Of a DNA stretch of 64,000 bases, positions 14,401-26,600 are shown in pieces; position 1 is the stretch's first letter, and each line of letters opens with the position of its first letter. The notes below the pieces were generated by a model. That model was not told the DNA's origin and ran no database searches. It was given only the letters and a program-made list of their open reading frames with translations. The stretch comes from Edolisoma coerulescens (lineage: Eukaryota; Chordata; Aves; Passeriformes; Campephagidae), in the NCBI GenBank assembly GCA_013397115.1, contig VWZW01006255.1:690899-754898 (forward strand), given 5' to 3'. The translations under genes were made by a program, and so were the position numbers.

Positions 14401-15104
14401 GGATCTTCAATTATTATCCATACTGGAATAAACCTCAAAGGTGTTGTCCCTCTTTCCTCCCATCACACTCCCTCTCCAATAGTTCCTGCATGACAATCTT
14501 AATCAAATTAGCCTTCTGTTTTAACCCTATAGGTGCATAAGGAAAACCGTGTTTTGGAAGATGTGCTTAGCTTAGTCAGCCTGGGTCCTACAGGGAACAA
14601 TCCAGAGTGAAATTACATCCTTGCTCCAGCCTGGTCTTGACACTGTGGAGAGCAGTTCCAGCTAATCACACCCTGCTGGATTTAATCTTTCCCACTGAGT
14701 ATAGCCTTGAGGATAACCTTGCTTGGCTGATAATTACCATTTGAGATTAGAGTCCATCCACATCAAATACAGACTGGGTGAAAGTTTCATTGAAGGTGTG
14801 AGGAAGGGATGAGACAAGGCTGTAAAGCTTTTGGGTCTGTCAGGAGGACTTTTATAGTTCATCAGTTTTATCTTTGTGATTCAGTGTCTGTTGTTCACTA
14901 GAAATCTTTTTGAGAGTTCCATGGAACCATTTAGGGCTAAATATGAATACTTTTTTTCTCCTGTGTGGACAGATGGAAGCAACACATCAAAAGCAACTTT
15001 AGATTAATCACATACTTTTACTCTGAGTGATTGCAGTAATGCTTTTTGAATGCAAAGATCTCATAGTTTTTAATACTAAAGGACTTTTCAGGTCAGACTG
15101 GTAC
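11443..15104 (+). other. Intronic sequence; possible degraded LINE near 13.1-13.3 kb
   Basis: No exon supported. The 142-codon open frame at 13047-13475 lies in a stretch whose wording (about 13135-13330) resembles reverse-oriented CR1 ORF2 remnants. I treat that frame as repeat-derived or chance. The rest is ordinary AT-rich sequence with nothing recognised. Confidence 0.45.
13135..13330 (-). repeat. Possible ancient CR1 ORF2 remnant, reverse orientation
   Basis: The run 'gccccagtacctgtcctcagg' and the later 'caacccagtctgtctg' and 'cctttcaaagcctt' follow the order of blocks in reverse-strand CR1 reverse-transcriptase sequence (statement of a new animal-repeat family is not needed to explain it). 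The similarity is weak and from memory only. Confidence 0.3.
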
Positions 15105-15655
15105 CAGGTTTGGCTGGGATGGAGTTAATTTTCCTCTCAGCAGCCCATATGGTGCTGTGTTTTAGATTGTGACAAATTGTTGATGAACACGCCAGTGTTT
15201 TAGCTGTTGCTGAATAGCACTCACGCCATCAGGGCCTCTTATTTTCTCACTCTACTGCCCTGGCAAGTAGGCTGGGGGTGGGCAAGAGCTTGTGAGGGGA
15301 TACAGCTGGAGCCTCTGACCCAAACTGACTGAAAAGATACTCCATATATTTTAATATCTTGCTCAGCAACAATTTAGGGGGAAGTGGCTGTTGCTGAGGT
15401 TGGCCATTGATCTGCTGGTGGTTAGTGATTTGGCTTGCCTCACTTGTGTGTGTGCTTGGTTGGCTTTTGTTTGGTTTTTTTTTTTTTTTTTTTTTTTTAT
15501 TATTTCCCCTTTCACTTACTTATTTCGACTTATGAGGTTTCTCCTCTTGATTTTGCCTTTCTGATTGTCTCCCTCATCCCTCTGCAAGGGTGTGAGTGAG
15601 TGAGTGGCTGGTTAGATGCTTGCCTGTCATCCAGGCTCAACCTGCCATGGACTGT
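15105..15655 (+). mobile_element. Solo LTR of an avian endogenous retrovirus (ERVL-type, TguLTR5-like)
   Basis: Begins with 'ggtttggctgggatggagtt' and contains the blocks 'catatggtgctgtg', 'agtaggctgggggtg' and 'tcatccctctgcaaggg', in the order I know from a common bird LTR family. It ends near 'ccaggctcaacctgccatgg'. The length, about 550 bp, fits a single LTR, and no internal viral sequence adjoins it, so it is a recombined solo LTR. A T-rich tract of roughly 25 bp at about 15475-15499 interrupts the U5-side region. Divergence from the family looks substantial. The subfamily name is from memory. Confidence 0.75.
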
Positions 15656-18600
15656 TCCGGGACATGTTAAATATATTTGAGGCAATGTAGTACATTTTGA
15701 TTTTAGGAATTTTCTGCTTGAGTTCTATTCTAATCACAGTACAGTCTATTCAAAATACAGTAACATTTTTTTTTCTTCTCACTGAGATGTGGCTAATAGA
15801 ATGAAATAATTTTCTGCTGTGACTTTAACAGAAGGTCAGATAGACAGCTATCTGCCGCATGTAGAATGTCTTTATTGGATCAATCTTCAAGTATTGCAAA
15901 AGGAACCATTTACTTTCAGTAATTTTCTAGTCTGTATTGAAGATGTTCTCCTGACTCTGGTGGTTTCCAGCTAGGAAAAAGCTAGGGAAAAAGTTGAGTT
16001 TTTGCTTTCATAGTAGTCATACTAGCCAGTTCTGTGACCTCTCTCATTCTCAGGAACTTCTTGTGTGAAAACCAAGGACGTAAAGCATACTCCAGTAGTG
16101 CTGAAATACTTTCAGAACATCTAAGAAAGGGAAGATGTTTCACTCAGGGAATTTTTAATTCCAAAACATGCAATGGCCTCATGCTTGCCTTAGAAAAACA
16201 TGACTCCCTATACTTTTTGTCAAGGTGTGCGACTGTTTTAATAGAAGCTCCTATATAGCATTTTGCTAGACTTTCCCCCCTTTGATATTCTTAATCCCTG
16301 TCTCATTGTATAAATTCTGCTTGTTGTTGCTTAGGCAGCCTTACCCTCTCATTTGTTTCCCCTTCCTTTAGTGCGGATTTTTTGGCGTTTATTCCTATGC
16401 CTGCTGCCTACTTCTGGGAAACTTGCGCATGATTGATATCCTCAGAGACCTCCATCCCGCCAGTCAGTTTGGCTGAAGTTGAGCTGTAGTGTTAGAATTA
16501 CTGAGAGGCAGGAACTGACAGATGAACGATATGATTAAATATCTTTGAAATCACACTTGGAATATGTAGGACCTCTATGCAGTGGTAATTGTCAGGAAAG
16601 TCTGTTTCTCATGAAGTTTTGCTTCTGAACGCTCTTCAGTCTGTCACCACGTATTTTGAAGCCTGATTATTTTTGCATCTAGAGGACATGATAATGCAGA
16701 CACCTCTAGGTTTTTTTCTCCAGTGAGGCATTATATTTTCCTCCTCTGTTTTGGACTGAAAAGAACTCCTAAAGCAAGCTTATACAAATGCCCATAGTGA
16801 TGGTCACTCAGTTGGCAAGGGAAACAATCTTGTCTGTTTTTTGGCTTGACTTATCAAGGCTTATGAAGGACCTCATCGGAGTGATGTCCCAGATCTGTCT
16901 TATATGTAACAATTTAAGACTTGGAATAAACTGGGAGAAAAATCACAAACACCCACTGAAAAGTTTCTATTCATAGGACCTGTTCTGGGCTTAAATGCCA
17001 TTGCAGGGCAAGTTTTAAAAAAACAAAAAAGGCAACTATTAATCAGCTTCCTCTTTCCAAAGTAACGTTTCACGTTCCTTCTGAAGTTAATGAGGCTGTG
17101 GTATTCTTCAGGGTTTTGGAAACTTAAGACACAGACAGCTGTATTTTGCAAATTTTGTATATGAGAGTATTAAGCCTCTTACAAAGCAGAGATGCACGTC
17201 AGCATTCTGAACTGGATGTGCAGCAGTGGCTGCTGATTTAACTCCAGCAAACATATTTACCTGCCAAGCTCACAAAAAGATGTTTCTAAGCTATGGAGAC
17301 CTGTTAAAGATGCCCTTTACAAGGGGAATTTCAGCTCACATTGTTTTGAGTATATAAACCTCTTTGCCCAAAAGAATGGTGCAAATTGTTTTTTTGGCCG
17401 TTTAGGAGCATGCAGGAACAAGCAGTACATTTTTTGGCTACTCTCTCCAAATTGGCTTGGATGGTCATCTGATATTTCAAGGAGCAAGGACTGCAGAGCC
17501 AAAGAGTTTCCTGGGTGCTGATAGATGCAGTTTGCACCAGACATCAGTTGTTCTCAAACTAGTGTTCAAATTTCATTTGCCTTATAGAAAATGCTTATAA
17601 AATTACTACTCCTTTAGTAAGAAATCATTACAGACATTACATTAGAGCTCTGTGCCAGTATGGGGTAATCTTAAACCAGCATCCAAAATTTTTTTGCAGA
17701 GCTCTTTATCATTTTCAAATTCTGTGTACTCTTTGAAGACCTTACAGACTACGATTATGCAGAAGAGAGGATAAAATAAGTTTATTAGATGTAAGTAATT
17801 CTGATGCTGAAAAGTGTAATTTTTTTTTAAATTGGCTTGTATTACGTATCCCAGAAGTGTACCAGGTCAGGCTTCTGGGGAAGGGGCACCTAAGCTTGAG
17901 TCCCACCAGCTTGACAGGTGCCTGTGGTACTTAAGGGACATACTCTGTCTGAAGAACTATGAAGCATTTTTCCCTTTGGTTTGGCAGTCCGAACAGTTGG
18001 TATGTTTGTCAAGTTAGACCTTCACCACTCATTTCATTAAAAGCTCTGGGTCTTGCTGCTTATGAGATTGCTGTTTCCTACCCTGTGTTGTATTGAGGAT
18101 ACAGGTGGAACACATGGATTGATGAAACTGGTACTACTTGTGTTCAGTCAAGAATTGTTGGCAAGTGCTGAACTGAAGCATTAAGTTTCTATGAAAGTCT
18201 TACAGGGTGGTTTTTTTGATGCTGCATAGCTCCTGTTTCTCTCTATCCAATGTTCTTAGTGGTCAGGGAGTCTTGAAAGTAGGAGCTTTCTTATTTTATG
18301 ATAACAAAATTAGTCTTGCTCACTAATTGAAGATCATAATGATGTGGGTATTTTTATTGTGCATGTGGGAGCCACACATAAAGATGGGTTATTGCCAAGT
18401 AAACATTCAAACAAAACCTGAAATAAAGACAATTCATTTTTTGTAGTGTTTTTGTAAGGATGAAACCAGTTATTTTCACTCAGAACACTTTTGAGAAAAC
18501 ATGGAAATGGTGAGCTCTGACTGTAGGAGCTCAAGCTTTTATGTGATAATACAAAATACAGACTAATAAATTGGGAATGAGTAGTGATAGGTAGTTAAGG

Positions 18601-21300
18601 CCATGTTCTTCTAATTAATGGCTTAGTCATTATATTGATACATTATATTTTGTGTTTTGAAATGTTAATTCAACCTTCAATTTGAATCAGAGCAATAATT
18701 ACGTGTGGTTATTTTTCTTTAGAGCTTAAAAGTTAACTTGGAAATATTCTGTTTCGTATGTTTCTCTATATGAGAACATACTATATGTTAATATTTCAGA
18801 AAAAATTATGTTAACTGTTTTTTTTAAAAAAGCTTTTGAGCACAAATAATTGTTTAGAACAAGTGAAACCCTCATTACAGTTAAATCTCAGGATTTAGTC
18901 AGCAAAATATGTAAGAATATATTTTAATTTTATAAGCTTAAACATTGTATTTTTAAGCTCGTGGGCAGGCAAATGTGTAAAAAGTTTCATCTTTGTATAA
19001 AGGTCAAGATGATTTTGTAGTGTAACCAATTTATTTATCTACAGCTACAAATATGTGGCTGAAAGATTCAGATGTTTTATGTGGTCTTCATCAACAATGT
19101 AGATGTAATTGCCTGAAGTTACTTAAGCTTTCTCTTCTTTATTGTATCTTACTGATGGAATCCTTTGTGGATGTGTAGACTGTATCTTCCTCTTATTGAT
19201 TCTTCTATGCCCATGGCACATTAGAGCTCATATTTTCTGCATCACAAAAAGCTATTTCTGCAACATTCAAGAACTGCTTTTGGCTCTTTGACTTTATTTG
19301 TTGTCATGAAATTGCCATGCATTTGACTGTGTGTTATTTCAGTGAGAAGTTATGTTATTACAGTGCGATTAGATGTATGGAAGCAAGATGGATTATCAAT
19401 CCATGGTGCGTAGAAAAGGTTGTTTTGTGGGATAGGAACATCGCTGTGTTTGGCAAGAGACAGCGCTCTGTGCCTGTGCTCCTTCCCTTTGTGCAGTGTT
19501 CCATGTGTGGTGTTCGAGTATGTGCTCAGTTGTGCTCTGCCCTGTTTCTTCAGTCAGGAGTCTGTTCACTGTGACCCCCAGCCAGCAGAAGGAACATAAA
19601 GGGGTTTTAGGTTCCTCTGTCAGCCTGTTCTACTTAGGGTTACCCTTCGATATTCTTGCAAGCAAAACATAATCTAACTTAGCTAGACTAAGAAGGTGCA
19701 CTTCTGGTTTTTTTACGCTTTGTTTCTTTTTCTGTGACAATTAAGTTGAGTCCTGCCCCCATTGCTGCACTCCCATGCACAAGACGATCATGGGAAATCG
19801 TGTCTAAGGCAATTTGGTGAAAAATTGTAGGTCATGGCACATGGTGGAAAGAAAACTATGCTTATTAATATGGAAATACTGTCATCAGTAATCCTTGGTG
19901 AGTCTACCAAGAACGAGGTCCTCATGCAAATGAAGTTTATTTTGAGGTTTACTGTGGGCTGAGTTACACATTTTTCTCCAGACGTCTTGCCTTAGTTTTG
20001 GTTTCATCAATCCGCACATTTATATAAAGCTGACTGGCTCAGTATAATTCATGAAGTTACTCGCTTCTGAGCTGGAAGTGTGGATGCAATTTTACACTAC
20101 ACTAAACTTGCAGCTTCAGGGGGTGCTTATCAGGTAAACCAAAGGAAGTAAAAGTGAGATGACAAAAGGCTGCTACAGGTGTAAATTTAAGTGAACAGTC
20201 ATGTCCTAAGAGAGTTCTTTACAATACCCCTTAATGTAATAAAAAATAGAAATGATGGCTAATGTTATTTAATTGAAGTTTTTTGCAAAGGCAAGTTAGC
20301 TTAGGGCACAAGAGCAGAGTAATTGCAGAGGGCATGTTTTGGATCAATTTCTGTAATGCAATTTATTAAAATTCATAAATAGATTGAAATCCTGCAGAGA
20401 CCCCTGGACTTGTAAAAAAGGAAATAAAGTTTGAATCCTATAGGGCTTGATTAAAAAACCAACCCCAAACAAACCATTTAAAAATTTTGCATCTTGGATT
20501 TGTTAGCACACAATAAAGAACAATAAATTCTAAGGAGACTATGACAGTATTTACCTCAGTTCTAAGGGAAAAAAAGCTTTTTTCCTTCAACTCTTAGGTG
20601 TTCACATGTACTGTTTTTTGAAATGCTTTACTAAGAGCTCTTCGTAATCAAATAGATGCATAATCCAGATTGTTCATGATTTCATAGTGGTAACGGGGAA
20701 AAATAGCACTTTCTGATTTCGTTGTATTGAAGTTGGAGAGTATTCATGTATTTCTGTAGCTGTTTCTTTATTACTTTTGGTAGACCATTAGGAATTTTAC
20801 TCAGCAATTAAAGACCATTTTTTTCTGACGTGTCAAATAACCTTGAATTTTTAATGTTTGAAAATGAGGATTAAATATCCCAGAGCCATTCATTTTGTGG
20901 TCTGCTGACACTTCCTTGAAAAAGCTAGTGTAAATTGCAGATCAGCGAATTCCCTGCTGTTAAGCTTACAACGTCCCTGGTTTTATAATTACACACAGCT
21001 GATTTTAAAATGGGCTTTCACATGCTCATTGGTGCAGTGCGAAAGCACCTTGCAGGAAGCGTTGGGTTTATCTCTATCGGGCCGTGTAACGAGTCCCTTG
21101 CTGCAACATCTCGCCCCTCCCCTAAGCAAGCAGCACACACTGAGCAGTGGCTCTGCTGGAGTTGCTTCTGTTTTCATGGAGGAGATAGCAGTCCTTGCAC
21201 TGCAGCAGGTGGAGCTGCCTTGGATCTAACCCGGGCTTCTGGCTGAGAGGATCCGAGTATTACTTTGGGCCGCGAGACAGTTGTCGCTTCAAGCTGGCGC
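15656..21300 (+). other. Intronic or upstream sequence with no recognised gene
   Basis: AT-rich; open frames are short and give no familiar protein. No further repeat was recognised with confidence. The last few hundred bases (from about 21000) have more CpG than the surroundings and lead into the putative promoter of the double-cysteine exon. Confidence 0.5.
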
Positions 21301-21311
21301 TAACGTAATTA

Positions 21312-21436
21312 AATATAAAGCTGACTCAAAAATTTTAAAAATGGACACGGGATTTTTTCTTTGCTTTTTTTATAAGATCTGGTTTCTAACGTGAAGCAAC
21401 ATTTTTCCTGAAGGATTCAACCTATTTATATAAAGG
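21312..21436 (+). promoter_or_regulatory. DLG1: Putative TATA-type promoter of the double-cysteine DLG1 first exon
   Basis: Two TATA-like boxes lie upstream of the exon: tataaag at 21314-21320 and tatataaagg at 21427-21436. An AP-1-like TGACTCA follows the first box at about 21322. Initiation about 30 bases below the first box would leave a 5' UTR of about 250 bases before the favoured start. Initiation below the second would put the cap close to the in-frame ATG at 21468. No acceptor-like site was seen just before the open frame, which suits a first exon. The function is inferred; no expression data are available. Confidence 0.4.
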
Positions 21437-21596
21437 CTTATTTTTGAACACTATGGACCTAGATTAAATGTCAAAGACAGGCAGCAAGCAGCGCTTACAG
21501 AGGCATTTTTCTGGAATCTCAGTCACGGATCGATTGAAGTGCACAGGGTCTGAAAAAATGTCTCCTAGCATAAAAAACTTGGATTGTTTTTCTCCG

Positions 21597-21659
21597 ATGC
21601 TATGCCACTGTAAAGTAGCATGTACCAACAACACAATATCTTTAATGTTTGGATGTAAG
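21597..21659 (+). CDS. DLG1: DLG1 alternative first coding exon, double-cysteine (alpha-type) N-terminus
   Basis: Encodes 21 residues beginning MLCHCKVACTNN and ending MFGCK, immediately followed by a gtgggt donor in phase 0. Joined to the exon at 28697 it would give a GCK-KYRYQDED junction. That is the arrangement known for alpha-type DLG-family N-termini, where a short cysteine-bearing leader precedes KYRYQDED. From memory it is nearly identical to a reported PSD-93 (DLG2) leader. Cys3 and Cys5 match the palmitoylated cysteine pair of PSD-95-type alpha isoforms, which anchors the scaffold to membranes; Cys9 and Cys20 are further candidates. The same frame is open back to ATGs at 21558 and 21468, with a stop just before 21468. 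I chose 21597 because the leader similarity begins there, although its -3 base is C, a weak start context. This is only the coding part of the first exon. Confidence 0.83.
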
Positions 21660-22443
21660 GTGGGTCTATAAAAGGACTTTCCTGGAAATGTAAGCTGCAT
21701 TTAATGAATGATTGCCTTTGTGTCTAATGTAACTGTACCTTAAATTTCTGGTTAAATAAGTGTGTATTTTGTTCCATGCCTTACTCAATTGTCTGAGCTC
21801 TTAGTGATGGTGACAGAAGTAATGAATTATCATGCCTACTGTTTAGAGATCCCTTTGAACAACATTTTGAATTTACTGAATGCCGCATGTAAAATGTCGT
21901 CATTCTTCATTAATCAGCATTAATCATCATGTAATCAGTTTATTGCACTTGGCTTTCATTTTCTTCAGCTGTAGAGAATTAAATACACAGGAGACTTGCA
22001 CTGAGATACAGGGCTGGAAATGCCTCCTGACATCATTTTGATGGAAGCAATTGTTAGTGGCAGGTTTGGGTTTAACAGTGCCCTCGGGCATTTAGTCATT
22101 TTAGGACTACATCAACTGTTTAGGTTTCAGAGGAATAAAATATATATAATTTGGTAATCATCATAATGGTAAACAATATATTCAGTATTGTGTCAAAAAT
22201 GGTTTTTTAAAATTCTTTTCAGTAAAATTAACAGGCAATGTCAAGGATATGAGGAGAATGTTAAGTACTGGAAAGCCCCTTTAAAATTAAAGGGATATGT
22301 GTATGAAGTCACTTTTGAGGCAGAAATTAGGGAATCTTTCTTTCTAAAACTTTCTTTATATATTCAGGGTTTCCGAGTCAGTGTTTGTTATTTTTAACAA
22401 AAAAATATTTCAACTAGATTTTATTTTATAAAGTGGGATCAGT

Positions 22444-22526
22444 CGTGTGTGTACATAAATACTCATATATATGTGTGTGTGATACATTTATATATACATA
22501 CATGTACACATACATATACGTATTAC
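22444..22526. repeat. TG/TA-rich simple repeat
   Basis: Alternating purine-pyrimidine sequence made of gtgtgt, atatat, acatac and tacata steps. It is an impure dinucleotide microsatellite with no coding content. Confidence 0.8.
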
Positions 22527-22974
22527 AAAATGTTGATGGTGAATAAATGTCACCGAGGTTGGGAGGGAGGAGTCTAAATTTTTATGGCTCTTTTGATAGT
22601 GTTGTAAATATTGTAAAACTTAAAGTTGAATGCTTTATCTCCAGGAGGAAGACTTTGCCTTGTTTTGAGTCTGCTTATCCTCCCTGTGTCCAAAGCATTT
22701 TTCAATTGGAAATATGTATCTATTTATTGATGCAATTTGGAAACTACTTGATATAACACCAAGATTTTTCCTTTTTTGTTCCTTTTTCTAAGGAACTGCA
22801 CACTCCTTATTTATAAGACATGCTCATGTTTAAACAATGAACTTGGGAAGAAAGCCGTGGGATGAAAATACTCCCGGGTTGGATTTTGCCCGTTGAGCTG
22901 CAGAGCAGGGATGCTGTTCACTTTAAGAGCAAACTAAAAATATCCAGCCGACACGCAGCCTGCACTTCGGGCAT

Positions 22975-23135
22975 GTTGTGGCGGGGCCGCGCCATGGCGG
23001 CGGTTCCTGCGCGGCCCGAGCGCGCCCNCTCGGCTCCACGGCGGCACCGGGCCCGGCACCGGGCACGGCACCGGGCCGGGCACCGGGCCGGGCAGCCGCA
23101 GCCTCCCGAGCGCCGCTCACCCGGCAGGGCCGTCT
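22975..23135. promoter_or_regulatory. Small CpG-rich block, possible CpG-island promoter fragment
   Basis: About 160 bases of very CpG-dense sequence inside AT-rich intron. It includes a YY1-like CATGGCGGC at 22993-23001 that overlaps an ATG in good context (22994). The frame from that ATG runs about 63 codons to a stop, through a tandem repeat and an undetermined base at 23028. I see no convincing donor, so a coding exon is not supported. It may be a promoter or non-coding first exon of an alternative DLG1 transcript, or simply a GC-rich minisatellite. The undetermined base suggests the assembly is unreliable here. Confidence 0.4.
23043..23090. repeat. 12-bp GC-rich tandem repeat, four copies
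   Basis: Four head-to-tail copies of ggcaccgggcNN: ggcaccgggccc, ggcaccgggcac, ggcaccgggccg and ggcaccgggccg. The copy number may be wrong in the assembly, because repeats of this composition are hard to sequence and an undetermined base lies 15 bases upstream. Confidence 0.9.
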
Positions 23136-23219
23136 TTGCAATGTCTTGGGCTGTTTGCGCACAGGCTCGAGTTATCTGCGAGTAAACACGGGGTGCTGTT
23201 AATGCCGAGTGGGTGCTCC

Positions 23220-23265
23220 GTGCTACCTACCTACTACCTACGTTGTACCTCTCTACTACCTGCAT
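23220..23265. repeat. CTAC-rich short repeat
   Basis: Repeated ctac/ctacc units (ctacctacctactacctac, then a second short run near 23250-23263). A simple low-complexity patch. Confidence 0.7.
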
Positions 23266-26200
23266 CCCAAACGAAGGGAAGGATTTCTGTTTGAACAGGG
23301 ACTTGCTGGTAGTGCAGACAGATTTTGCACCAGGCACTTGTGAATTTTTGCGTAAAAGTTGTTGGGCTGGATAGTACCAAAAATAAAATGCTCTTGTCCT
23401 CTGAGAGGATGCAGCTTTGAATACTGAGTAAATATTTAAATGACAGTGTGAAACAGTAATAGAGGGTTACCTGTACCAGTCCTTCACGTAATGAAACAAT
23501 CTCACACAAGTAATCACATGAAAAAGTATTTTCAGTTTTTCTTTGTTTAGACCACATTAAAAGAACATTCACAGTCTGAGTGTTCCTCCTTTATTCTCTT
23601 TTCCTTGGCCTTCTGGAACAGGTGAACTTGATTACAAATATTTCTGGAGTTTTTGTTAATGTATATACTTATCTTCAATTGTTTTATTGTTTGTGGATGT
23701 CCATGACATGAAGCATTACATAAATAAGTTTAACTGTGCATTTTGACATACGATGGAACACTGTGACCTAAATAACCATGTTATAAGCAGTTAAGATACA
23801 ATGTCAAACTGAAACTGTCCAAGGAGGGTGAAATGCCTTATGTCTTTGTCATAGCTCTAGTTATTAGAGAAAACTTAGTGCTTTTATTTGAGAATGAAGC
23901 AGTTAGTTCCTCAAAGTACTGAACTTGTCTTTGAGAAAGCAAACCCAAAGATCAAAGACCCTCTTCCAATATTTCAAATTGTTCAGTTTATCGTATGTTG
24001 AAGCCTAAGTTGAAAATAGTACTGAATGTCCTATTCCATGATCAGTGAAGAAGTTCTAAAAAGACATGAACACTATCATCTTTTCCTACATTACTTTTGT
24101 TTTGTTATTCACAGCCTTTCAACTTATCAGTATGATTTGCTGTTTACCTGGAAAGAGATTTTATTTGGCTTTCATAATTTTCTTGTTTTGTACAAACAAA
24201 AAGTTTTCAATTTGGCTTTAGTTCTGCAATAGTAGAGTATACCTTTAGTTTTGTGTCCTTTTTTTTTCCTTTGTGGGGAAGGCACTATTATTTTCATAAG
24301 CACTAGTTTCTAGTTTAGCACTAAACTGCAGGAAAGACTTGTACAAAATGCATTAGCATCTTTAATATATATTATTCATTTTTGATTAGGTTTGTTTTAG
24401 CAAGGTATGCAAAATTTGTCTGTATTGTTGCTTTTGTTATTAGAGTTGCTGGAAGTTATTTTCTGCTGAAGGGTATCTGGATGACAGAGCTGTGAAAGCT
24501 GGGGAGATGTGAGAGCCGTAGATATTTAGTCTTCTCTACCCGTTTGTTTTTGACATTGCATTCAAGTCATTTTGTGCACGAGTGGATCTGTTGCATGTCA
24601 AACAGTGCTTCACAATAACTTCACTTGCTTTGGAAGGGTCCTTTCAGATTTAGTTTAACTGGTAAAATGGAGAAATGGCTAAAAAAGGACAGGTATTTAA
24701 ACTTGAGGAATTGTGTGCAAATGGTCTAAAACTACTTGGTTTTATCACGCTGCCTGTTAATACTGCCTCAGAAAGGGTCTGGCCCTGTGAGCTTCTGTAT
24801 ATTTATCAAATTCAAATTATTAGATAAACTTATTCAAGTTCTCTTTTGTTCTTAACCTGTTTCTAAACATAGCTGGATCTATACAGTGAAAATGAAAACT
24901 TAACCCACGGAGAGACTATAAGTCAGACTGCACTTTCCTTGGGATTTGTTGCTTTTGTTGTTGGAAGTGAGCAGTAGCTTGGGAGTCGAATGGCTGGTGG
25001 GTGGGGAGGGCTGAAGTCTGGAGAAGGGAAGGGAGTTTGAAATATCTTCTTTTTAAAATACAGATAACAGATTGGGAAGATTAAAGTGAACCTCTTAGAA
25101 TGAGTTTCCTAAAACTTTTTTCTGCTTTTCCTGTGAAAGGTGATCTCTGTTCTGAAAAATGGTGCTATAAAATGTCCAGAAAATCCTTGTTTGTCCTGCA
25201 TATTGTTGCAGATACTTTGTTCATTCTTAGTTTTGCTTGAGACTTGAAGCAAGGATGTTGTGGGCCTGAAAAATGATTTCACTGTGGTGAATTGGGTTAA
25301 TTTTGTCATGCAAACTAGCACTGGTTCATTAAAGTAAATGGATTTTTCAGTAGTTTACACCAGTGACCATAGAGTTTGGTGACATTTCAAAACTTATTGA
25401 GGGTATAATTTAGCCTGAAGATATCCTGTTTGTTGCATCAGAAGAGAAATGTTTTAAATTAATTTTGACACACCTGTATTGTGCAACAGGTGTATATGCC
25501 CGTTTGGGACAGTATCTCTGTCAGAAGTATGTGTTAAATGTGTAGCACTTGGTTGCTTTGGACTTAAAATTATGGTTACAAATTGTAAAGCAGTGTGTAA
25601 AGCTTCTCAAAAATGAGTTAAATTGCTTGGCCACTACCTAATTTAGAGCTGGGAGGTGAGCAGCTGAGACTGTCTGCAAGTTCAGAGCTGCTTTGCCACA
25701 CCTTTTTCTTTCCTTTGATGTGTCCATTACTCGGCTGGCTCTTGTAAATTAGGGTCTCCTTGGAGCCTGGATTTGGGTGCAGGATTGCATTCTCTTACTT
25801 TGTAAGCAGAGTAATGACCTGCTCCTAGCCCCTGGAAGTGGGTTGGCCCTACTCTTTACCTGCTATTCTCCCTGTTATGCCAGCATTGCTGTGTTCCTCA
25901 GCTTGTCATGAGCCACTTCAGGGAACTACAGAAAATTTGTTATTGCTGAGAGAGGGGAAAAAACATTCTGCTGGATTAACTTGCTGAGCTTTCTCACTGT
26001 CTGAAGTCAGCTGAGTGCTCCCAGCAAGGGGCAGGGAGATGAAGTTGTACACCTTGACCAAGAGCAAGTGAATGGGCTCTGCTTCTTCAGACTCTGAGTG
26101 CCCTTGGAGTGAGCTGGGCTGTACTGTGAAATCGTGTCTGTAGACTCCTGTGGAGGGGAACTTGCTCAGGGCTTTGGATGCAGCAGCGCAGTTAACTTGG

Positions 26201-26494
26201 CATGACTGGAACAGCTGACTGAGTTCTTGTTCAGGGGCTGGCAGCTCCTGGGAGAGGAAGGGAAGGGGCAGTGGTGAGTGGTGGCTGTTTGACCAGCCAG
26301 CTCACTTGAACGCACTGCCTCAGACAAGAGGCACAGGATTCAGGGGTGGTGCTCTGTAGTAAAGCAGTAAGAACACTTCCATGGAGAACTGGCTGTTACC
26401 AAGATACAGTAGTTTGCTTTACTTAAAGCACTTTGTTCAAAAGTAGTTTCTGTGAAGGGCTGTGGTACCTTTCAGAATAGGTAGTAGCGTGGAT

Positions 26495-26600
26495 ATCATG
26501 ATTTCACAGAATCAACAAGGTTGGAAAAGACCTTTAAGATCCTCAAGTCCAACCTGTGACCTAACACCACCTTGTCAACCACACCGTGGCAGTAAGTCTT
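26495..26600 (-). mobile_element. CR1 LINE 3' end fragment, reverse orientation
   Basis: Opens with 'cacagaatcaacaaggttgg', the complement of the CR1 3' terminus, then 'aaaagacctttaagatcctc' and 'aagtccaacctgtgaccta'. This is the common short CR1 end found throughout bird genomes. It is 5'-truncated to about 100 bp. Confidence 0.85.

Noticed and set aside
22994..23185. Good-context ATG frame through the CpG block
   Set aside because: It translates a 12-bp repeat into Arg-His-Arg-Ala units, crosses an undetermined base, and ends at a stop without a convincing donor. Kept only as a possible promoter region.
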